DNA of 64,000 nt from Leucocoprinus leucothites (GCA_013368445.1 JAACJO010000054.1:1-64000); one strand, 5' to 3'; shown: positions 11,701-24,217, numbered from the stretch's first letter. The notes: a model not told the origin generated them from the letters alone. Translations and numbers: made by a program.

Positions 11701-12370
11701 TCTAAGAGAGTAAGTGAAATATTAGCTTGGTTGGCGCAATTAATTCCAGTGTCTAATTAAGCTTACAGTGCACTCTGCCTCTGTCGCATCGGTCGCTCAT
11801 CCAGTCGATTGTTCGACATTCAATATGAAGTGGCACTGCTGGCTCCAATTGGGACAAAAGACTGGGTTTGGCCTACAACTAGCTGTTCGTGTCACTATAG
11901 CACTCGTCAATATGGCGTTAGTGAAGGTGCTATTCACTGCTCAGACCCACCATCGTCGCCGTTGACGAAAGAAAAGAGTCGGGCAGTTATGGTGGTCACA
12001 CTGCTACACTTTCCACTACCATCGGAAATAACCATTATCCATGAGGCCTGAAACCTGGTTTATCATGCCGTTAACGGCGGCTTGAGGGAGAGTCGGGAGT
12101 CAAAACAATTGACGAATATGACGAGGAGCGCTCAGGGACTCTCAAAGTTAAGATTGTCTGGCCCACACTTGTCACGTGCTACGGAATTCAGTGGCTTTAG
12201 GGCAGGGTCCATCCGCTGGTTCCGAGTCGTGAATCTTCTCCAGATGCCTCTTTCTCGCTACCCACTTGTATGGATGGGAAGTACTTGACTCGACTCTCGT
12301 CGTTTCCTCGACATCAAGCCAGAACCTCCGATTCCTATATGCATCCTGCTGACTTTGTCAAGGTGTTTGC
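11701..12370 (-). repeat. F upstream block, copy 3
   Basis: This copy is very similar to 3592-4290, including the GTCGGGCAGTTATGGTGGTCACACTGCTA region. Its presence in front of a gutted F4 shows the block duplicated together with F before F4 lost its middle. Confidence 0.6.
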
Positions 12371-12888
12371 AAGTCCTGACGTCTACATTGTCCACTGGGA
12401 TGAGCTTGGGAATGTACACTGAGAGCCTGAGGAAGTCCTGCAGAACTTGATCTGTGGAGACCGGGATTCAGCTCCTCAGCGGAGGTCGGCACTTTTCCAG
12501 AGTAGCCAGTATTCCGAGGGACAAATGATCGAACTGTGATGGTGAACTCGAAGAGTTTCAAGTAAGCATCATCGATGACGATAGGAACGAGAGGTGCAAG
12601 ATAGGGTTTGGACACATGTAAAGTTGCCGCGTGTTGCTCATGAGTGGACCGCCACTTCGCTGATAGGGCACGCTCTCCACTAGAATGAGGTATTGGCGAC
12701 ATGAGGGACTTGGTTTTCTTGTTTCGACATATGTATGTATAACCTTTCGGAAATATGTCGGTGTTGGCTTGATGATATTCACTGTTTAAGTATGTATGTA
12801 GTTCCATGATACATAGTAAACTAGCGAAAATTTGAAAACAATTACTTAAAGTGGCCATTGAGCCGTGGGGCTGGAAGTATAATAACAG
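12371..12888 (-). repeat. M 3' flank and linker, copy of M4
   Basis: The right-hand part (12660-12888) matches the 3' flanks of M2 and M3. The rest is unique within the window. No coding support on either strand. Confidence 0.45.
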
Positions 12889-13975
12889 TCACGCTGCCTG
12901 TATAACATTCTCTGAATCAGCATGCTCCTTAACCTCCCTGTTCTCCTTTGGTAATGGTGGCATTCCAGAGCCCAAGCAAGCATTGATAACGATCACCCTC
13001 GTAATACAGCCAATGATCAGAGATACAAGATACCACTGTTTTATGTGATTGATCACTTTCTCTGGTATTTGGTCGAAGCATACTGGAAATATGAGTTGGA
13101 ATAAGGTATAAACCATGAAAAGAGGCGAGATGGTAAATGTGCAGCTGCGAATGATCTTTGAAACGAGACAGCTTTAGCTTTAAGAACGAGCAAGAGGCAA
13201 GGTTACGCACGGAATGATCATTGAGTTGGGATGATTTTCTCGCACGAATATTCAACTTGGCGGAAGTCACTGCAATGTCCACCGCGGCAACAAAGAGAAA
13301 CGAGGAATATGCCAGATAAAGCAGGTCGAAGATCACTATTGGTCCCTCTGCTACAGTTTCTGCTTCTGGTATGTATGGGATTTGCAGCCACACAACTCCC
13401 ATGCTCAGGGCTAGGAGTATGACAACTAGAATGGCATCTGCGATTGCCTTGACATCCATTATCCGGCGCGGAGTGCCTAACATGATCTTCATCCGGCACA
13501 AAAGAAGTGCCAGGATACTTGAGACGAGGAATATGTCTGCAAAGAACTCGATCGTATACCATGCCCCGATGAAGCTCACTGACCACCAGGATCCTGAAAA
13601 TTGGGATGTGTTGAACACTAGTCCCACATACGTTGCGTGTAAAACGTAGGCAGTGGTAAGAAGTAGTGTCGCCATCAGGAGACAGGTGGGAAATATGGGA
13701 CCAACGCTGTATTCCAACGCTGCAATCGATGGGGGCACCTTGTTGATTCGTCTGCGTATGTTAGAGAGGGCTTTGAATGCTTGTAGGGCCGTTACTATAG
13801 CAAAGATGACGCTGAACGCGAACTCAGCGGCGTCAAAGGGTTTAAGGGAGAATTTTGAATATTCAGTGCCGAGCAATCTTCCACCACCACCACCACCATC
13901 ACGCTTTGCTGGAATCAAGGAAGGAAGGAATGTGAGGGCGAAGATTAGAATACGAGACACCTGGATTGAGAGCAT
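12889..13975 (-). CDS. M4: intact secretory-pathway seven-helix membrane protein
   Basis: Exons 13975-13211 and 13155-12889 are joined across a 55-nt intron (GTGCGT..CAAAG) and encode 343 residues. The layout equals M2: signal peptide 1-23, Gly-rich linker (here KRDGGGGGG with a CCA/CCG-type repeat at DNA level), seven hydrophobic segments, and a tail MPPLPKENREVKEHADSENV. The intron is not a multiple of three, so splicing is required. The splice is phase 0, as in M2 and M5. Function unknown. It is one of two clearly intact M genes in the array. Confidence 0.8.
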
Positions 13976-14760
13976 TGTTGATAGAGAAAGGGTGGAGATG
14001 CTGAATGGCGTGCTATTTGAACACTCTAGACTCACTTGAAACAGCCGGATAAAGATAGAAAAGAACTTAACAGCTTTATGAATGATGCCACCAGAATTAA
14101 ATCGAACACAATTGGAAAATCACATATTGGCACACAGAGGCTGCGACGGATCAGACGAGGAACCGCGGACCGCGGATGTATGATTCTCTCTCCTTGTAGA
14201 AGTAAAGTTCGTTCTAGTTGTAATGCGAGATGTATCACTCGTCAGGAGTGTACTCGGAATTAACCGTTCCTGGGTGGGGGGCTATGGCTCGTCCGGTTGG
14301 GGTAAAGTCACCACAACACCTAATTGCAAGCTCATTCTTTGAGGTGTCGTAACTGTCTGCAAGCCATGTCGTCCAGTTCGTCGCTTTGATGAATATATTC
14401 ATAGAATAAGATGATCAGTAGCGTGTTCGAGACGTGTCTTCTTGATTAGTCGAGGGAAACTGAAGGGCGCCATCTGTCATATGAGCAGCGTGGATGTATC
14501 CTGTGATTCTCGGGGAACGGCAGTGACGGGTTTCTATGCTGGGATCTGCCAAGTTGCAACACGAGACAGCCCTCGAGAATATTCTGGGACGACGTGATTG
14601 TGCACGGTGAATGATAAATAGAGACAATTGTATCACAGGGGAACTCTACGGAAGGGTATGAGAAGGGAAGAGAGTTAGCTACAGACCTACGAGTAATGAC
14701 CCCGAGGACGTCCATTACTTAGTCTATACTCGCGAAATGAAGTATGTTGGAGCCTATAGC
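13976..14760 (-). repeat. M upstream block, copy 4
   Basis: This homologous block lies ahead of M4, with frames broken relative to copy 2, which supports a non-coding role. It contains the shared GGGGAACTCTACGGAAGGGTATGAG-type segment near 14640. Confidence 0.6.
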
Positions 14761-15059
14761 CAGCGTATATAACGAGACAGCATATAAGAAGTTATATTGT
14801 TGTTGTTGGTACATTCAGGAGTATAACCATGGCAGCCAGCTGGACGTATGCAATCTAGAGGTCTAATATATCAACAACACCATGCGCATAATGGCAGTCC
14901 CCATCCCTATAGCCTTGGCATCTAACACCATGGAAAATAGAATCATGGTTACAATGAGGCCGGCGTGAGTGTGCACGATGTTGAATGACCGCATCTTGAC
15001 AAGGATTCGACTCGAAGCTTGGGTTGGAATCCTTTGTCTCGGATCTTGTGCGATCAGCA
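14761..15059 (-). repeat. F 3' flank
   Basis: This segment resembles 7800-8060 (CAGCCAGCGTATATAAC, then the ATAACCATGGCAGCCAGCTGGACG-type stretch), so it is the 3' flank of the F5 copy. No gene seen. Confidence 0.45.
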
Positions 15060-16469
15060 CATACTGGCATCTCATCCCCGCCATCACTACGGTCAGTGAA
15101 TGCGGTATACACTACTGTCAGGTTCGGATGTTCTCACAGGTGTTTAGAGAACGGCAGCACGGCGAGAGAGGCACCTCCTTTCAGCTGAACTGTCTTCAGC
15201 GTTTGTATTTTCGACAGTACCATGCCGAAAACTCCCTGTGGCGAACAGGCGTTCGATGTAGTTCCGAATCCTCGAGACAAGGAAGAACAGAAGGTATCTC
15301 ATAGCATTGATGGAAGGGGGTGCGGTTGGAAGGAGGTATAGGACGTGCTGGGGTCGTTAATAGTTGGTGAAAAGCAGCTGTCGTGTTCAATACCCTCGAC
15401 TCCCGGACCATCGGAGTTGCAGGAGCGCCAAAAGCTGGTGTAGCTGGGCTTCGCCCATATTCCGGAAGATAGGCAACCCTCGCATCGTCCTCAGGGTACA
15501 TCCAGAGCGGCTGAGAAAGGTGAATAACTCATGCAAAAACATAGCAGTGCGCCCCTCATCATGTATCTCTCCGAAGTCGAGGTATCCGAGATTCAGAGCT
15601 GTGAGCGCGCTGATGATCGGAAGTGGCGACATGGTGAAGTCATAATCATTAGTGATGGAAAGGTGGTGAAGGCGTCGATGAACGACTTTTATCGATTCAG
15701 GGAAATGGTTTGCATGATCGTCTGGTGGTGCCATGGTGCCATCGCAACCTCCAACTTCTCCAACCTCGAGTGAGGGCTATCGAGAATCACCATGACCATT
15801 CCTAACGATATCGGATATTCGCACTTGAGCTCCCTCAGGTTCGCATGGGGCGGGGCCATGTGCGCAGTATTGACTTCTAGCTCTTCCAGCCCAAGCAGTA
15901 GGATGTCCCCCACCAGAGAGCCTCCGTCAGTTGTTGGTTCCAATGCTGCCGATAGAAAAGGCGCGATTTGCGTAACCTCGTCGTGTACGATTCGAAACCT
16001 GGGTTCTTGATAATCGCTTTGGGATGTATCAAGAATATCAGCAACCTCACTGATAGAGCGAGGTGATCAATTGATGCGTGAGTTTGGTAATATGCTTGTC
16101 CGTTATCCCAAAAGCCCTTTCAATAAACTAGATCACCAGTCCACGACCAGCTGCGCACGATAGCCAGAGGTTGATAAGGGGAAGCTGTCTGCGGGAAGGC
16201 TACAAGATGAACATGCTTGTCCATAGATCTGCGACCCTCGTCGCGATCGTGCGCTAGGTTCGACGGACATGTATGAAGGGTGTGGGGGCAGAAAACGTCT
16301 CCTTGGAATGGCGAAATGTGGGCCTTGATCAATCACCGGGAGAGTCAAAGTGAATATAGGATTTGAAGATTTGAAGTAGAACTTCGGGTGGGAGGGCGTG
16401 GATGGTGGCAAGCGAATGGTCGGATTGGAATAGTGAACGGTGCTCGGGGCTTTTTTTGAGTGTGGTCAT
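15060..16469 (-). pseudogene. F5: most complete F-box/LRR-type copy, frameshifted
   Basis: ATG 16469 opens an F-box-like segment (HSLATIHALPPEVLLQIFKSY). The leucine-rich core is open from about 16060 to 15735 (LEELEVNTAHM, NLRELKCEYP, LEKLEVAMAP) and from 15734 to 15387 (LHHLSI, LGYLDF, FLSRSGCTLRTM, EAQLHQLLALL). The two halves are separated by an 8-bp duplication of GGCACCAT near 15733 that is absent from F2. A further stop follows the F-box and another lies near 16125. The C-terminal VLPFSK segment is at about 15170. The order fits SCF-type F-box/LRR receptors. All signs point to a pseudogene, although fewer lesions than in F1-F4 remain. Confidence 0.65.
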
Positions 16470-17080
16470 AGCACCTTGTGGGAGAGTAAAGGAAGTATTA
16501 GCTTGGTAGGTGCGATTAACTCCAGTGTCTATTTAAGCTTACAGTGCATTCTGCTTCCGTCGCATCCGTCGCATCCGTCGCTTATTCGGTCGATCGTTCA
16601 ACATGAATTGGCGCTTCTGACTCCGATTAAGACAAATGACTGGGTTTGACCTACGTCTGGCTGTTCATGCCGCTATGCCATTCGTCAATATGGCGTTAAT
16701 GAAAATACTATTCACTACTCCGAGTCGGACCCACCACAGTCACCATTGATGAAAGAAAAGAGTCGGGTAGTTATTGTGTCCACACTGCTGTGCTTTCCAC
16801 GCCATTAGAAATAATCATGAGCCCCGAAGCCTGGTTTATCATGCGGTTAACAGCCCTTGGGTTGAAGGAGAGTCGGGAGTCAAAACGATTGACGCATATT
16901 GACGAGGAGCGCTCAGGGTCTCTCAAAGTTAAGATTGTCCGGTTCGTACTTATCACGTGCTGCGGAATTCCATGGCTTTAGGGCAGGGTCCATCCACTGG
17001 CGAACCGTCTTTTTCTCGCTACCCACCTGTGTGGATGGGGAGTACTTGACTCGACTCTCGTCATTTCCTCGATATATGTT
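16470..17080 (-). repeat. F upstream block, copy 4
   Basis: This is the right-most copy of the F upstream repeat. It holds a TCCGTCGCA triplication near 16557-16580 absent from other copies. The array homology fades near 17080. Confidence 0.6.
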
Positions 17081-17148
17081 GAACGCTGTGCTATAAAGGT
17101 AAACTATATTGGACCATTTGTCATCTATTCCTCCGTTTTGCAAGAGTA

Positions 17149-17310
17149 ATGGAGGCACTTTGGGAACTCGAGCCCCGAGATATGGGATGCAAATGGAAGC
17201 GTGTACGCATCTTCCTTTGTTTTACGATATCCCAACAAGGCCTACACACGACATCTGCACCTATTGCGACTGAGCTCCCCCTCGAGATTTGGCAGCGTTC
17301 ACGGATCTCA
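17149..17310 (+). pseudogene. F-box N-terminal remnant
   Basis: On the plus strand a frame from 17149 contains APIATELPLEIWQ (about 17255-17295), the consensus opening of a fungal F-box (LP.EIW..I). It is cut by sequence matching the F upstream boundary at 5703-5745, and no LRR region follows. It differs from F1-F5 in sequence and orientation, so it is probably the broken start of an unrelated F-box gene. Confidence 0.35.
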
Positions 17311-17879
17311 CGTTATAAAATGGATCTGACGGATAAGCGGCTCAATAGCATCTGGGGAAACTGTGAAATATGCACGACCTATGGCCTCAATCTGAATTCC
17401 ATTATCTACTCGCCCACATTAGAACTGGAATATTATTTCCAGTTTTAGCGGCCAACTCTCTCCATTGTCTTGGTCTTTATCGATTTTCGCGCCATAGCTG
17501 TGCCGCTAATCTTAAAAGTACGTACAGATACTCCAATCCTCGCACCTGGGCTGTTGGTCAAAATACTCTAATAAAAACTAACGCAAAGAGGATTATTATC
17601 CCATGGGTGCAGTTGTTCACTGGCTCCCGTAGTGACAATCACAATGTTCGGAAGTTGTTAGAGCAACCGACATGGCCCAGCTTCATATACCAGCCCGGAA
17701 AACGCCAGGTATTATGGTTTGAAAACCATTACGACTTTTTGTTAGCATAGATGGAAGGGCCGACTTTTGCAAGCCAACTATAGTCGAAGCTTAAATATAA
17801 ATTAAATATAAATATACTATCACATATTTTCCAGAAATAACACAAGTTACAAATTAATCGTGACGAGGCTACCGGAAAA
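17311..17879. other. Intergenic, no clear gene
   Basis: A 126-codon plus-strand frame (17370-17750) lacks recognisable features. An AT-rich patch (17790-17825) probably lies in the 3' flank of S1. I make no coding call. Confidence 0.4.
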
Positions 17880-19045
17880 TCAAGGGGATATCGTACTCTC
17901 TTCAGGAGTCCATTGCAAGGTCGTAAGTTGACGTTCTGTGCTTCGATTCCATGCTCTTTTGGACAGCACTCGGTAGAGAAGAAGAAAATAGGTAATCATC
18001 TAGATGACGTTCGATGGTCTTTATTAGTCAAGTCAAATAGTTAGTTGCTTTTCCCACATACCTGAGTCTGAGAGGCCACTCCGTTAAATACAAGCTCTGC
18101 TGGTTTTCGATAGTCATATGTAGCCCATGAGATGGTGTTTCCAAGAGTGACGATCGCTGCAAGGGCGTAGGATTCAACAAGAATTCCCATAAGGCTCGTG
18201 TAATCTCTCGACGGTTGACATATAGTCCCCTCTAGAAAATGCATATGTCAATTCATGAGATAAGTCGTATATATAGCATAAAACCTACTCATCAAACGAG
18301 TGACGCGATGACGAACATAGACCAAGCGACCCACAATCAGGATGAAAGCAAAGAGTGTAGTGACTGTCCTGACTGCATTGAGTGCAGTGCCGACTGCGAT
18401 TGCTGCTGATGGAGCCAACAAGGAGCTACTCATGAAGTGGTAAAGATAGAGTCCTGGACAACCGCTTGTCAATATAAAGGTGTTAAGGTAGTCACCCTGA
18501 GCGAACCTAGCGTTGCCATATAGAACAAGATGTAAACTGCAATCAAGTGAATAGCGTAGGGAGATGCGGTCCAAATGACCCATACACGCCAAATCTGCAA
18601 GACAAAATTAATCAACACTAATACTAAACTACAGTGTTGGAAAGAGCGATCTTACTTCGGAGGCAGTCACCAGTAAACTGGTTAATGTGTCGAAAATGAT
18701 CTTCAACAACGCAGCGGTTGTTATGTGCCGCATGAGAGTGAACTCATACATTATCGCGCCTCGGTCTGTGTCGTTGTGGTCGAGATATGCAGAAAGGGCT
18801 ATGCTACTGTAGGCCCCTAAGACTATGGAGGTCGATAACAGGATAAGAAAGGAGTGCAAAAATAGAACCATCGTCCGCTTTGGCCGGTCGCCCTTCCGGA
18901 AATCGTGATATATCATCTGCAGACATTTGCAGTAGAGTGCGAAGCCAATCCCGTAGAAGACCCCTGGTATAGTCGTTTGGCTGACGAGATCGATGGCTTC
19001 GTACTGACGTATCACTGCGAGTGCTTGTTCTCGACTCTGAGTCAT
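17880..19045 (-). CDS. S1: orphan seven-helix membrane protein, five exons
   Basis: Exons 19045-18656, 18594-18507, 18453-18289, 18231-18062 and 17999-17880 join in frame to 310 residues. The start MTQSREQ precedes the family motif EAIDLVSQTTIPGVFYGIGF. Predicted helices lie at about 20-40, 52-78, 112-135, 140-160, 175-205, 220-245 and 257-285. Conserved family marks are AYLDHND in the first outer loop, IWR.W.IW at the exon 1/2 junction, Y.S...L.ESYAL in helix 6, and ERQLTTLQW in the cytoplasmic tail. This resembles a large, uncharacterised Agaricomycete family with receptor-like topology; no ligand is known. The tail is about 22 residues shorter than in S2-S6. Donor 2 (GTTCGC) is weak. Confidence 0.82.
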
Positions 19046-22000
19046 GGTAGTGGGGGGAGAGAGATAGGGAAGAGAGTAACAAACGTATCTCGCTGTACGA
19101 CACCTTATATGAATAGCCGTTTGTTTGGTGCCTCGAGTTGGGAGTTGTTGAACTTCTAGATTTGTTAATTTTAGATTGGCCCTAACGCTGAACAGCACTG
19201 CTCTGGGTGCCAAGTCCGTGAAGTTTAATTATCATGAACGAATATATCAGTGGCAGTGTGATACACCAAGGATTTCGTGAGCGGGGTACTAACTTGCTAT
19301 GTAGGTCCTGCTGCCTATCTTTAGGAAAATGCCGTAGTATGATGCAGTGCGAAATTTTGGGTCTGATAGACTGGCTTTGTCGACGGTGAGTTCTCGTGCA
19401 TGTAGGGCCTTTGGGAGTAAATGTCTTGCTGTCTTCCGATCTTCCAACACCTGGCGATAAGCTTATGACGGTAGTTTACAAATGCAGCTCAAGCCACTAA
19501 GACTACACTACATCAAGTATAACAAGCCAAGCATTGATGTATATTTATACTACAACCTTTTCCGGTTATATGAACCAGACATGCGTACTATGCCTCTTAG
19601 AGCGAGGGCTAGCTCTTCGAAACAGTCCACCTCATTCTCACGTCGAAGGCTGAGCATGAAACGGCTCTTTCGACGATGCTCGTCCCCCCCTTCCAGTGTC
19701 GAGGCAGGGATGAGTGATGGCAGAGGCACGCAATGATGTTAGTTAGGTTAGTGCTCCTTTGGTCGCTCAACCCCTGGTGTCTCATTGAGATTGATAACAC
19801 TACGAGAGCTTCTCATGATGCTGTTTGGCCCTAGCAGTTATCCCTATCAAGATTATCGCACCCTCTTGTCAGCCGGACGAAAAACAATTACGGTTCCGAT
19901 GAACCTGATCAAGCTGGTACCCAAAAAGAATCTTCTGCGGATGGTCTTCTTGAGCCCTTTGCACAAAACGCCGACAATCATGGAGTATGGAATGATCTAA
20001 TTATACCCACTCTAACTGTATTTGTCGGTTCTAGTGTAAGTTGATTCGACTTCTTCGGATGCTTTTCAAGCCTTAGCCTTCAATTACTGCTTGCTTCAGT
20101 CTAAGGAGACGCTCTCCTCTGAGCTGCGACTGAGAGCAATTCAGAGTGCGCCAATACTCTCGCAGTTGCAACGTCGATACTACCTTGTTGGTCCACGATA
20201 ATTGAGGTCTTTTACGATTTGAGGGAATCGTAAGGACGTACAAAGTGACTCATTGGGGAATAAAAATTACAGCTTCAGCACCTTTGGCGTACACTGACGT
20301 GAAACCGACGAGTACTATCCCATGACCAAGGCTATATTGAAGGGTATACATGAAACATGAGATAAAATGTTGTTGGTCTGGTTTTTCACGGATTTAATAT
20401 CGGTTGGAACGAACGCGTAGTGTAAGTGTAAGATAACCGGATTCTCAAAGAAGATTGCTAGAGATAGGAGGTATGACCGGGAGAGAAGGAGACCTCCCTG
20501 GATGTGAAATTTCAGGGGTCCAAGTCCTGCGCTGTAGCCATTCGAGGTAATCGCGAAAAAAATCGGTAATGAAGTGGTTTGCAAGGGTTGGCATTTAGAG
20601 CTTGAAAGGCACAAGTCAACTGTCGTATAGGCCCTCATAGCGTCACAGAGTTGGAAGTTGTCCCAGAGTTGGAAGTTGTCCCAGAGTTAATTTCTGACAG
20701 GATTGGCGTTCCAACTGTAGCTCAAACACTGACAAGTTGAAAGCCCCTATTTAGTAGTCCGTACGGAAAGTTGATACCGGCCATTGTGTTGGTGTGGTTG
20801 CTGATGTCTCGGCTACCCGGATCAAACAGTGAAGACACCCAGCCTCTGCTGTGATATCAGCTAGTAGCAGCGTGCGCATAGAACAGCATAGCGGCCTGAA
20901 GTTTGTGGGCAGCCCATGTTAAATCCACGGTGACGTTAATGGCAATATATATTATGAGCGCTTGGGTGCTGCTCTCCGACTGTTTGTGCATGCTTGGTAC
21001 TCAAACAGTCAACGCGCTTGACCATGCATGCCACTACTCCCACACCGACGTCAATCTACACAAGCCCCCATCTCGAGCCCACCTCTTCTGCGTTTATTCT
21101 AGCTTCTTTCTGCTCACAAATCAAAGATGAAGCGACAATCCCCTATGCTAATATCCGAAACGAGTCGTTCTACCTACGCCCCCACCTAAATATGCATTAA
21201 CCGCAACTCTGTCCGTCTCGTCATCATCACCCCTACATCTCTACCTTCCACGTTCAACGACTTGTTGCATCTCTCGTTCACCTTTATACCCCTCAGAAAA
21301 TATGCCGATCCCATGATATGCCCCCAAGATGGAGCAAGGGTATTCCTTTGAGATACCATCCGTAGGGATGGTTTCAGCATCGGCGCAAACTGTTCCTCGC
21401 TATCCAACAAAGATGCTTCGACAATAACAATAGGTGCTCTCAGCAAGGTTAACATGCTTCGCCTGAACCACAGGTATGATGACTACAATCTCCGTTCACT
21501 CTGCGTTTTCTTACAGTAGATCAGGTGTCTGAAGAGTCAATTTCCTCGAGTCCGAACGTCGCTCAGTCATGGAATAGTATCGCGTGACGGGTGGCTTGAG
21601 GCTTGGAGATAAGAGGGTGCACGATGTTCCCCAAGGGAACCCCCAATCACACAACAGAGGTATGTACGTTAAAGAACTGAGCTTTCAGCACCATGTTTAC
21701 TTCTTTCCCATAGAAGTGTTTCAGGGATAGAGCTTGACTCTGGAGCGCATCTTTAGGGTATCCCGCTCACAGCCTACGCTCTGTCCATTATTTCATCAGC
21801 CGTTCGATTAGCCCGCAGCACGTCCCACCAGATACGATAGGCAAGCTTACAAGAGCTCTGCGTATATTGATACATGTCATCGTCACGAAGAGCGTGAAGA
21901 ACATATTGGTGCTTTGGTCTCGGTTGAATTTCTCACTGATGTGCACGAACATTGAAATAATACGCTCATGAGATGATAGATGGGGTAGTCTGTGGTTCGA

Positions 22001-22393
22001 GTGGGGAGGAGACCAACGTTGGCTTCAAGTTACTGCCACTGACAGTGTTTCAGAAATCCTGGTACAGTTTTCGATTACTATTCGACTTTTCATGGGGCCA
22101 ACACTTGGCAGTCACGTTCCTTTGATAGAAATGGACCCTATCTCCTACCAACTCTGTATCTCGGGTTTTACTGAAATTCTATATTATAAATTGCTAATAT
22201 TTCAATTGACTATGCGAAACAACTTGAAAATCTAAACAGCCCTACACACCATAGTTTATACGAAAGTCTGTAGCCGGACCATAAGGGAGAGACAATAGGA
22301 GAAAGCGCAACAAATTAAACCATAAATCGGCGGTATGTTATTCGCCAACCATTGATCTCGACGATTAAGAGCCAATTCCCCCATACACAATGT
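19046..22393. other. Gene-poor interval
   Basis: Over about 3.3 kb I find only short frames without domain, splice or paralog support. The longest are 108 codons (minus, 20315-20638) and 90 codons (minus, 21186-21455). It contains an 18-bp tandem repeat (20646-20688) and the S1 upstream region at its left end. Confidence 0.45.
20646..20688. repeat. 18-bp tandem repeat, 2.4 copies
   Basis: The unit CAGAGTTGGAAGTTGTCC occurs twice exactly, then a 7-nt partial copy follows. It is perfect, so probably recent, and has no coding context. Confidence 0.9.
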
Positions 22394-23616
22394 CTACACA
22401 AGGGAACTATTCAGAGGTAAGGGACCAACCACAACGCTATTACGTTGAGCTAGAGACGCCTGAGTTGTTGTACTATATGCCTCGTGATTCCATCGCAGAG
22501 TCGTAAGTTCACGTTCTGTGGTTCTGTTCCAAGCTCGTTTAGAGAGCACTCTGTATAGAAGTAGAAAATACGTGATCATCTAGGACAAATCCCACGAATG
22601 TAAGCCAGTTAATTCAGTGACCAGTGTTCTGGACATACATCCATGTGATAACCGATTGCCCCAATTACGGGCGCAGCAGGCTTTCGAATGTCAAAGGCAG
22701 CATATGCGAGAGTATATCCCAGCGCTACAGTGAGTGAAAGAGCACAAGATTCAGTGAGCATTGCCAGAACACTCGTGTATTCGCTAAATGATGGTTGACA
22801 ACTTGTTCCATCTGTAACCAAAGTCAACTGAAATATCACGAGCTTAATATTAGATAATCCTTACTCAGAAGACGTGCAAGACGTCGACGGATGAGAAATA
22901 TTCGACCTGCAATGAGAATGAATCCTATGAGATCGGTAGCTGCTTCGAGCGCATGGACTGCTGTATGAGCCGCAACCAGTGTTGACGGGGCCAGATAAGG
23001 GCTACGAATACTGTTGTAAACGTAAACCACTGTCATGTCGTGGTATGAATAAGTAGGACGAGTAGAGTATAAATTGGTACAAATTGACCTCCCACTACTA
23101 GACGGAAGAAAATATGTATCGCAGTGACATGGATAACATAGGGAGATCCTGTCCAGATGACCCATATACGCCAAACCTACGAGAGGCAAGTATAAGTATC
23201 AGTGATTCGTTTTAACGTCAACATATAATTCTAACCTCCGAAGATGCGATCAACACAATGTTTATTGGACTAAAAATGAAGTCCAACACTGTAGTTTCGT
23301 CCATGGATTGCTTAAGGGCGTTCTGGTAGAGTATAGGACCCTCGACTGTGTCGTTATGATCAAGATAAGCTGAGATCTTGACTTTAGCGTTATTGCCAAG
23401 CACTATGGACGAGAATACGAGGATTAAGAGAGCATGGAAAAATAACGCTATATTTTTCTTGGATCGGTCCCCCTCTCGAGCATCCTTGTAAAGGACCCGT
23501 AGACACAGGCAGAATAGTGCAAAACCAATGCCATAGAATACCCCCTCTATGGTTGTCCAGCCTACAAGGTCGACGGCTTCGTAGCGGTGGACCACTGCAA
23601 TTTCTTCTGGACTCAT
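22394..23616 (-). CDS. S2: orphan seven-helix membrane protein, five exons
   Basis: Exons 23616-23236, 23176-23089, 23029-22865, 22811-22639 and 22579-22394 give 330 residues. The start MSPEEIAVVHRYEAVDLVGWTTIEG matches the family N-terminus. The outer loop AYLDHNDT, the VWRIWVIW motif across junction 1, RRRLARLL before intron 3 and ERELTTLRW in the tail are all present. Exon 4 is one codon longer than in S1 and S4-S6. Acceptor 3 (GGTTACAG) was chosen over an upstream TTTCAG because it keeps the frame and aligns NGTSCQPS with the same position in S1. It is probably a plasma-membrane receptor-like protein; ligand and partner unknown. Confidence 0.82.
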
Positions 23617-24217
23617 TGTGGATGAGTATAGAGAGACGGAGGAAGGAATAGTAAACATGTTAAACTTGACAACCATTTATTGGTTTACGGTAATACTGAG
23701 CATCCCGAGTTTGCCATAAGTCGACTAATATCATGATGATGATGGTGGAGAAATTATAGCACATGCTGTGCACATTTTGGGATGGGTCATCTTTGTGGGC
23801 CTTAAACATAGCACTTGCACACGGCTATTAAAAGCCTAGTCAGTGGCTCAGTGTATTTGATCAATTTATTTATACAGAGGCCTTTCGATATTTGTCTTGA
23901 CGTCGCTCAAATGTTGAACAACATCATGAGCCTTGATAGCCCCAGGATAATCAAGACCCCCATCGTAGAGTCGTTAGCAAATGAAAAAGAGTGCAGCTCA
24001 ATGGTATTCCAATAAGCCCGGAGCTGGCTCAATTGCGAAATTCATTTAGTGTGGGCCCAAAGAAGCTATTTATTTCCCAAATTGGCGAGTATCCCTCACC
24101 TCAAGACGTTATCAGCCGAGAGAGTGCCTGGAGCTTACTATGTATAAATATGGTGTTGCGACAGTGCCTGACATGATCAATGATATTTGTTCTGGAAGAA
24201 GGATATTTAGCACTATC
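23617..24217. other. S2 upstream interval, no gene seen
   Basis: This stretch holds the presumed promoter of S2 near 23620-23760. Short plus-strand frames here (66 and 61 codons) have no support. Confidence 0.4.
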
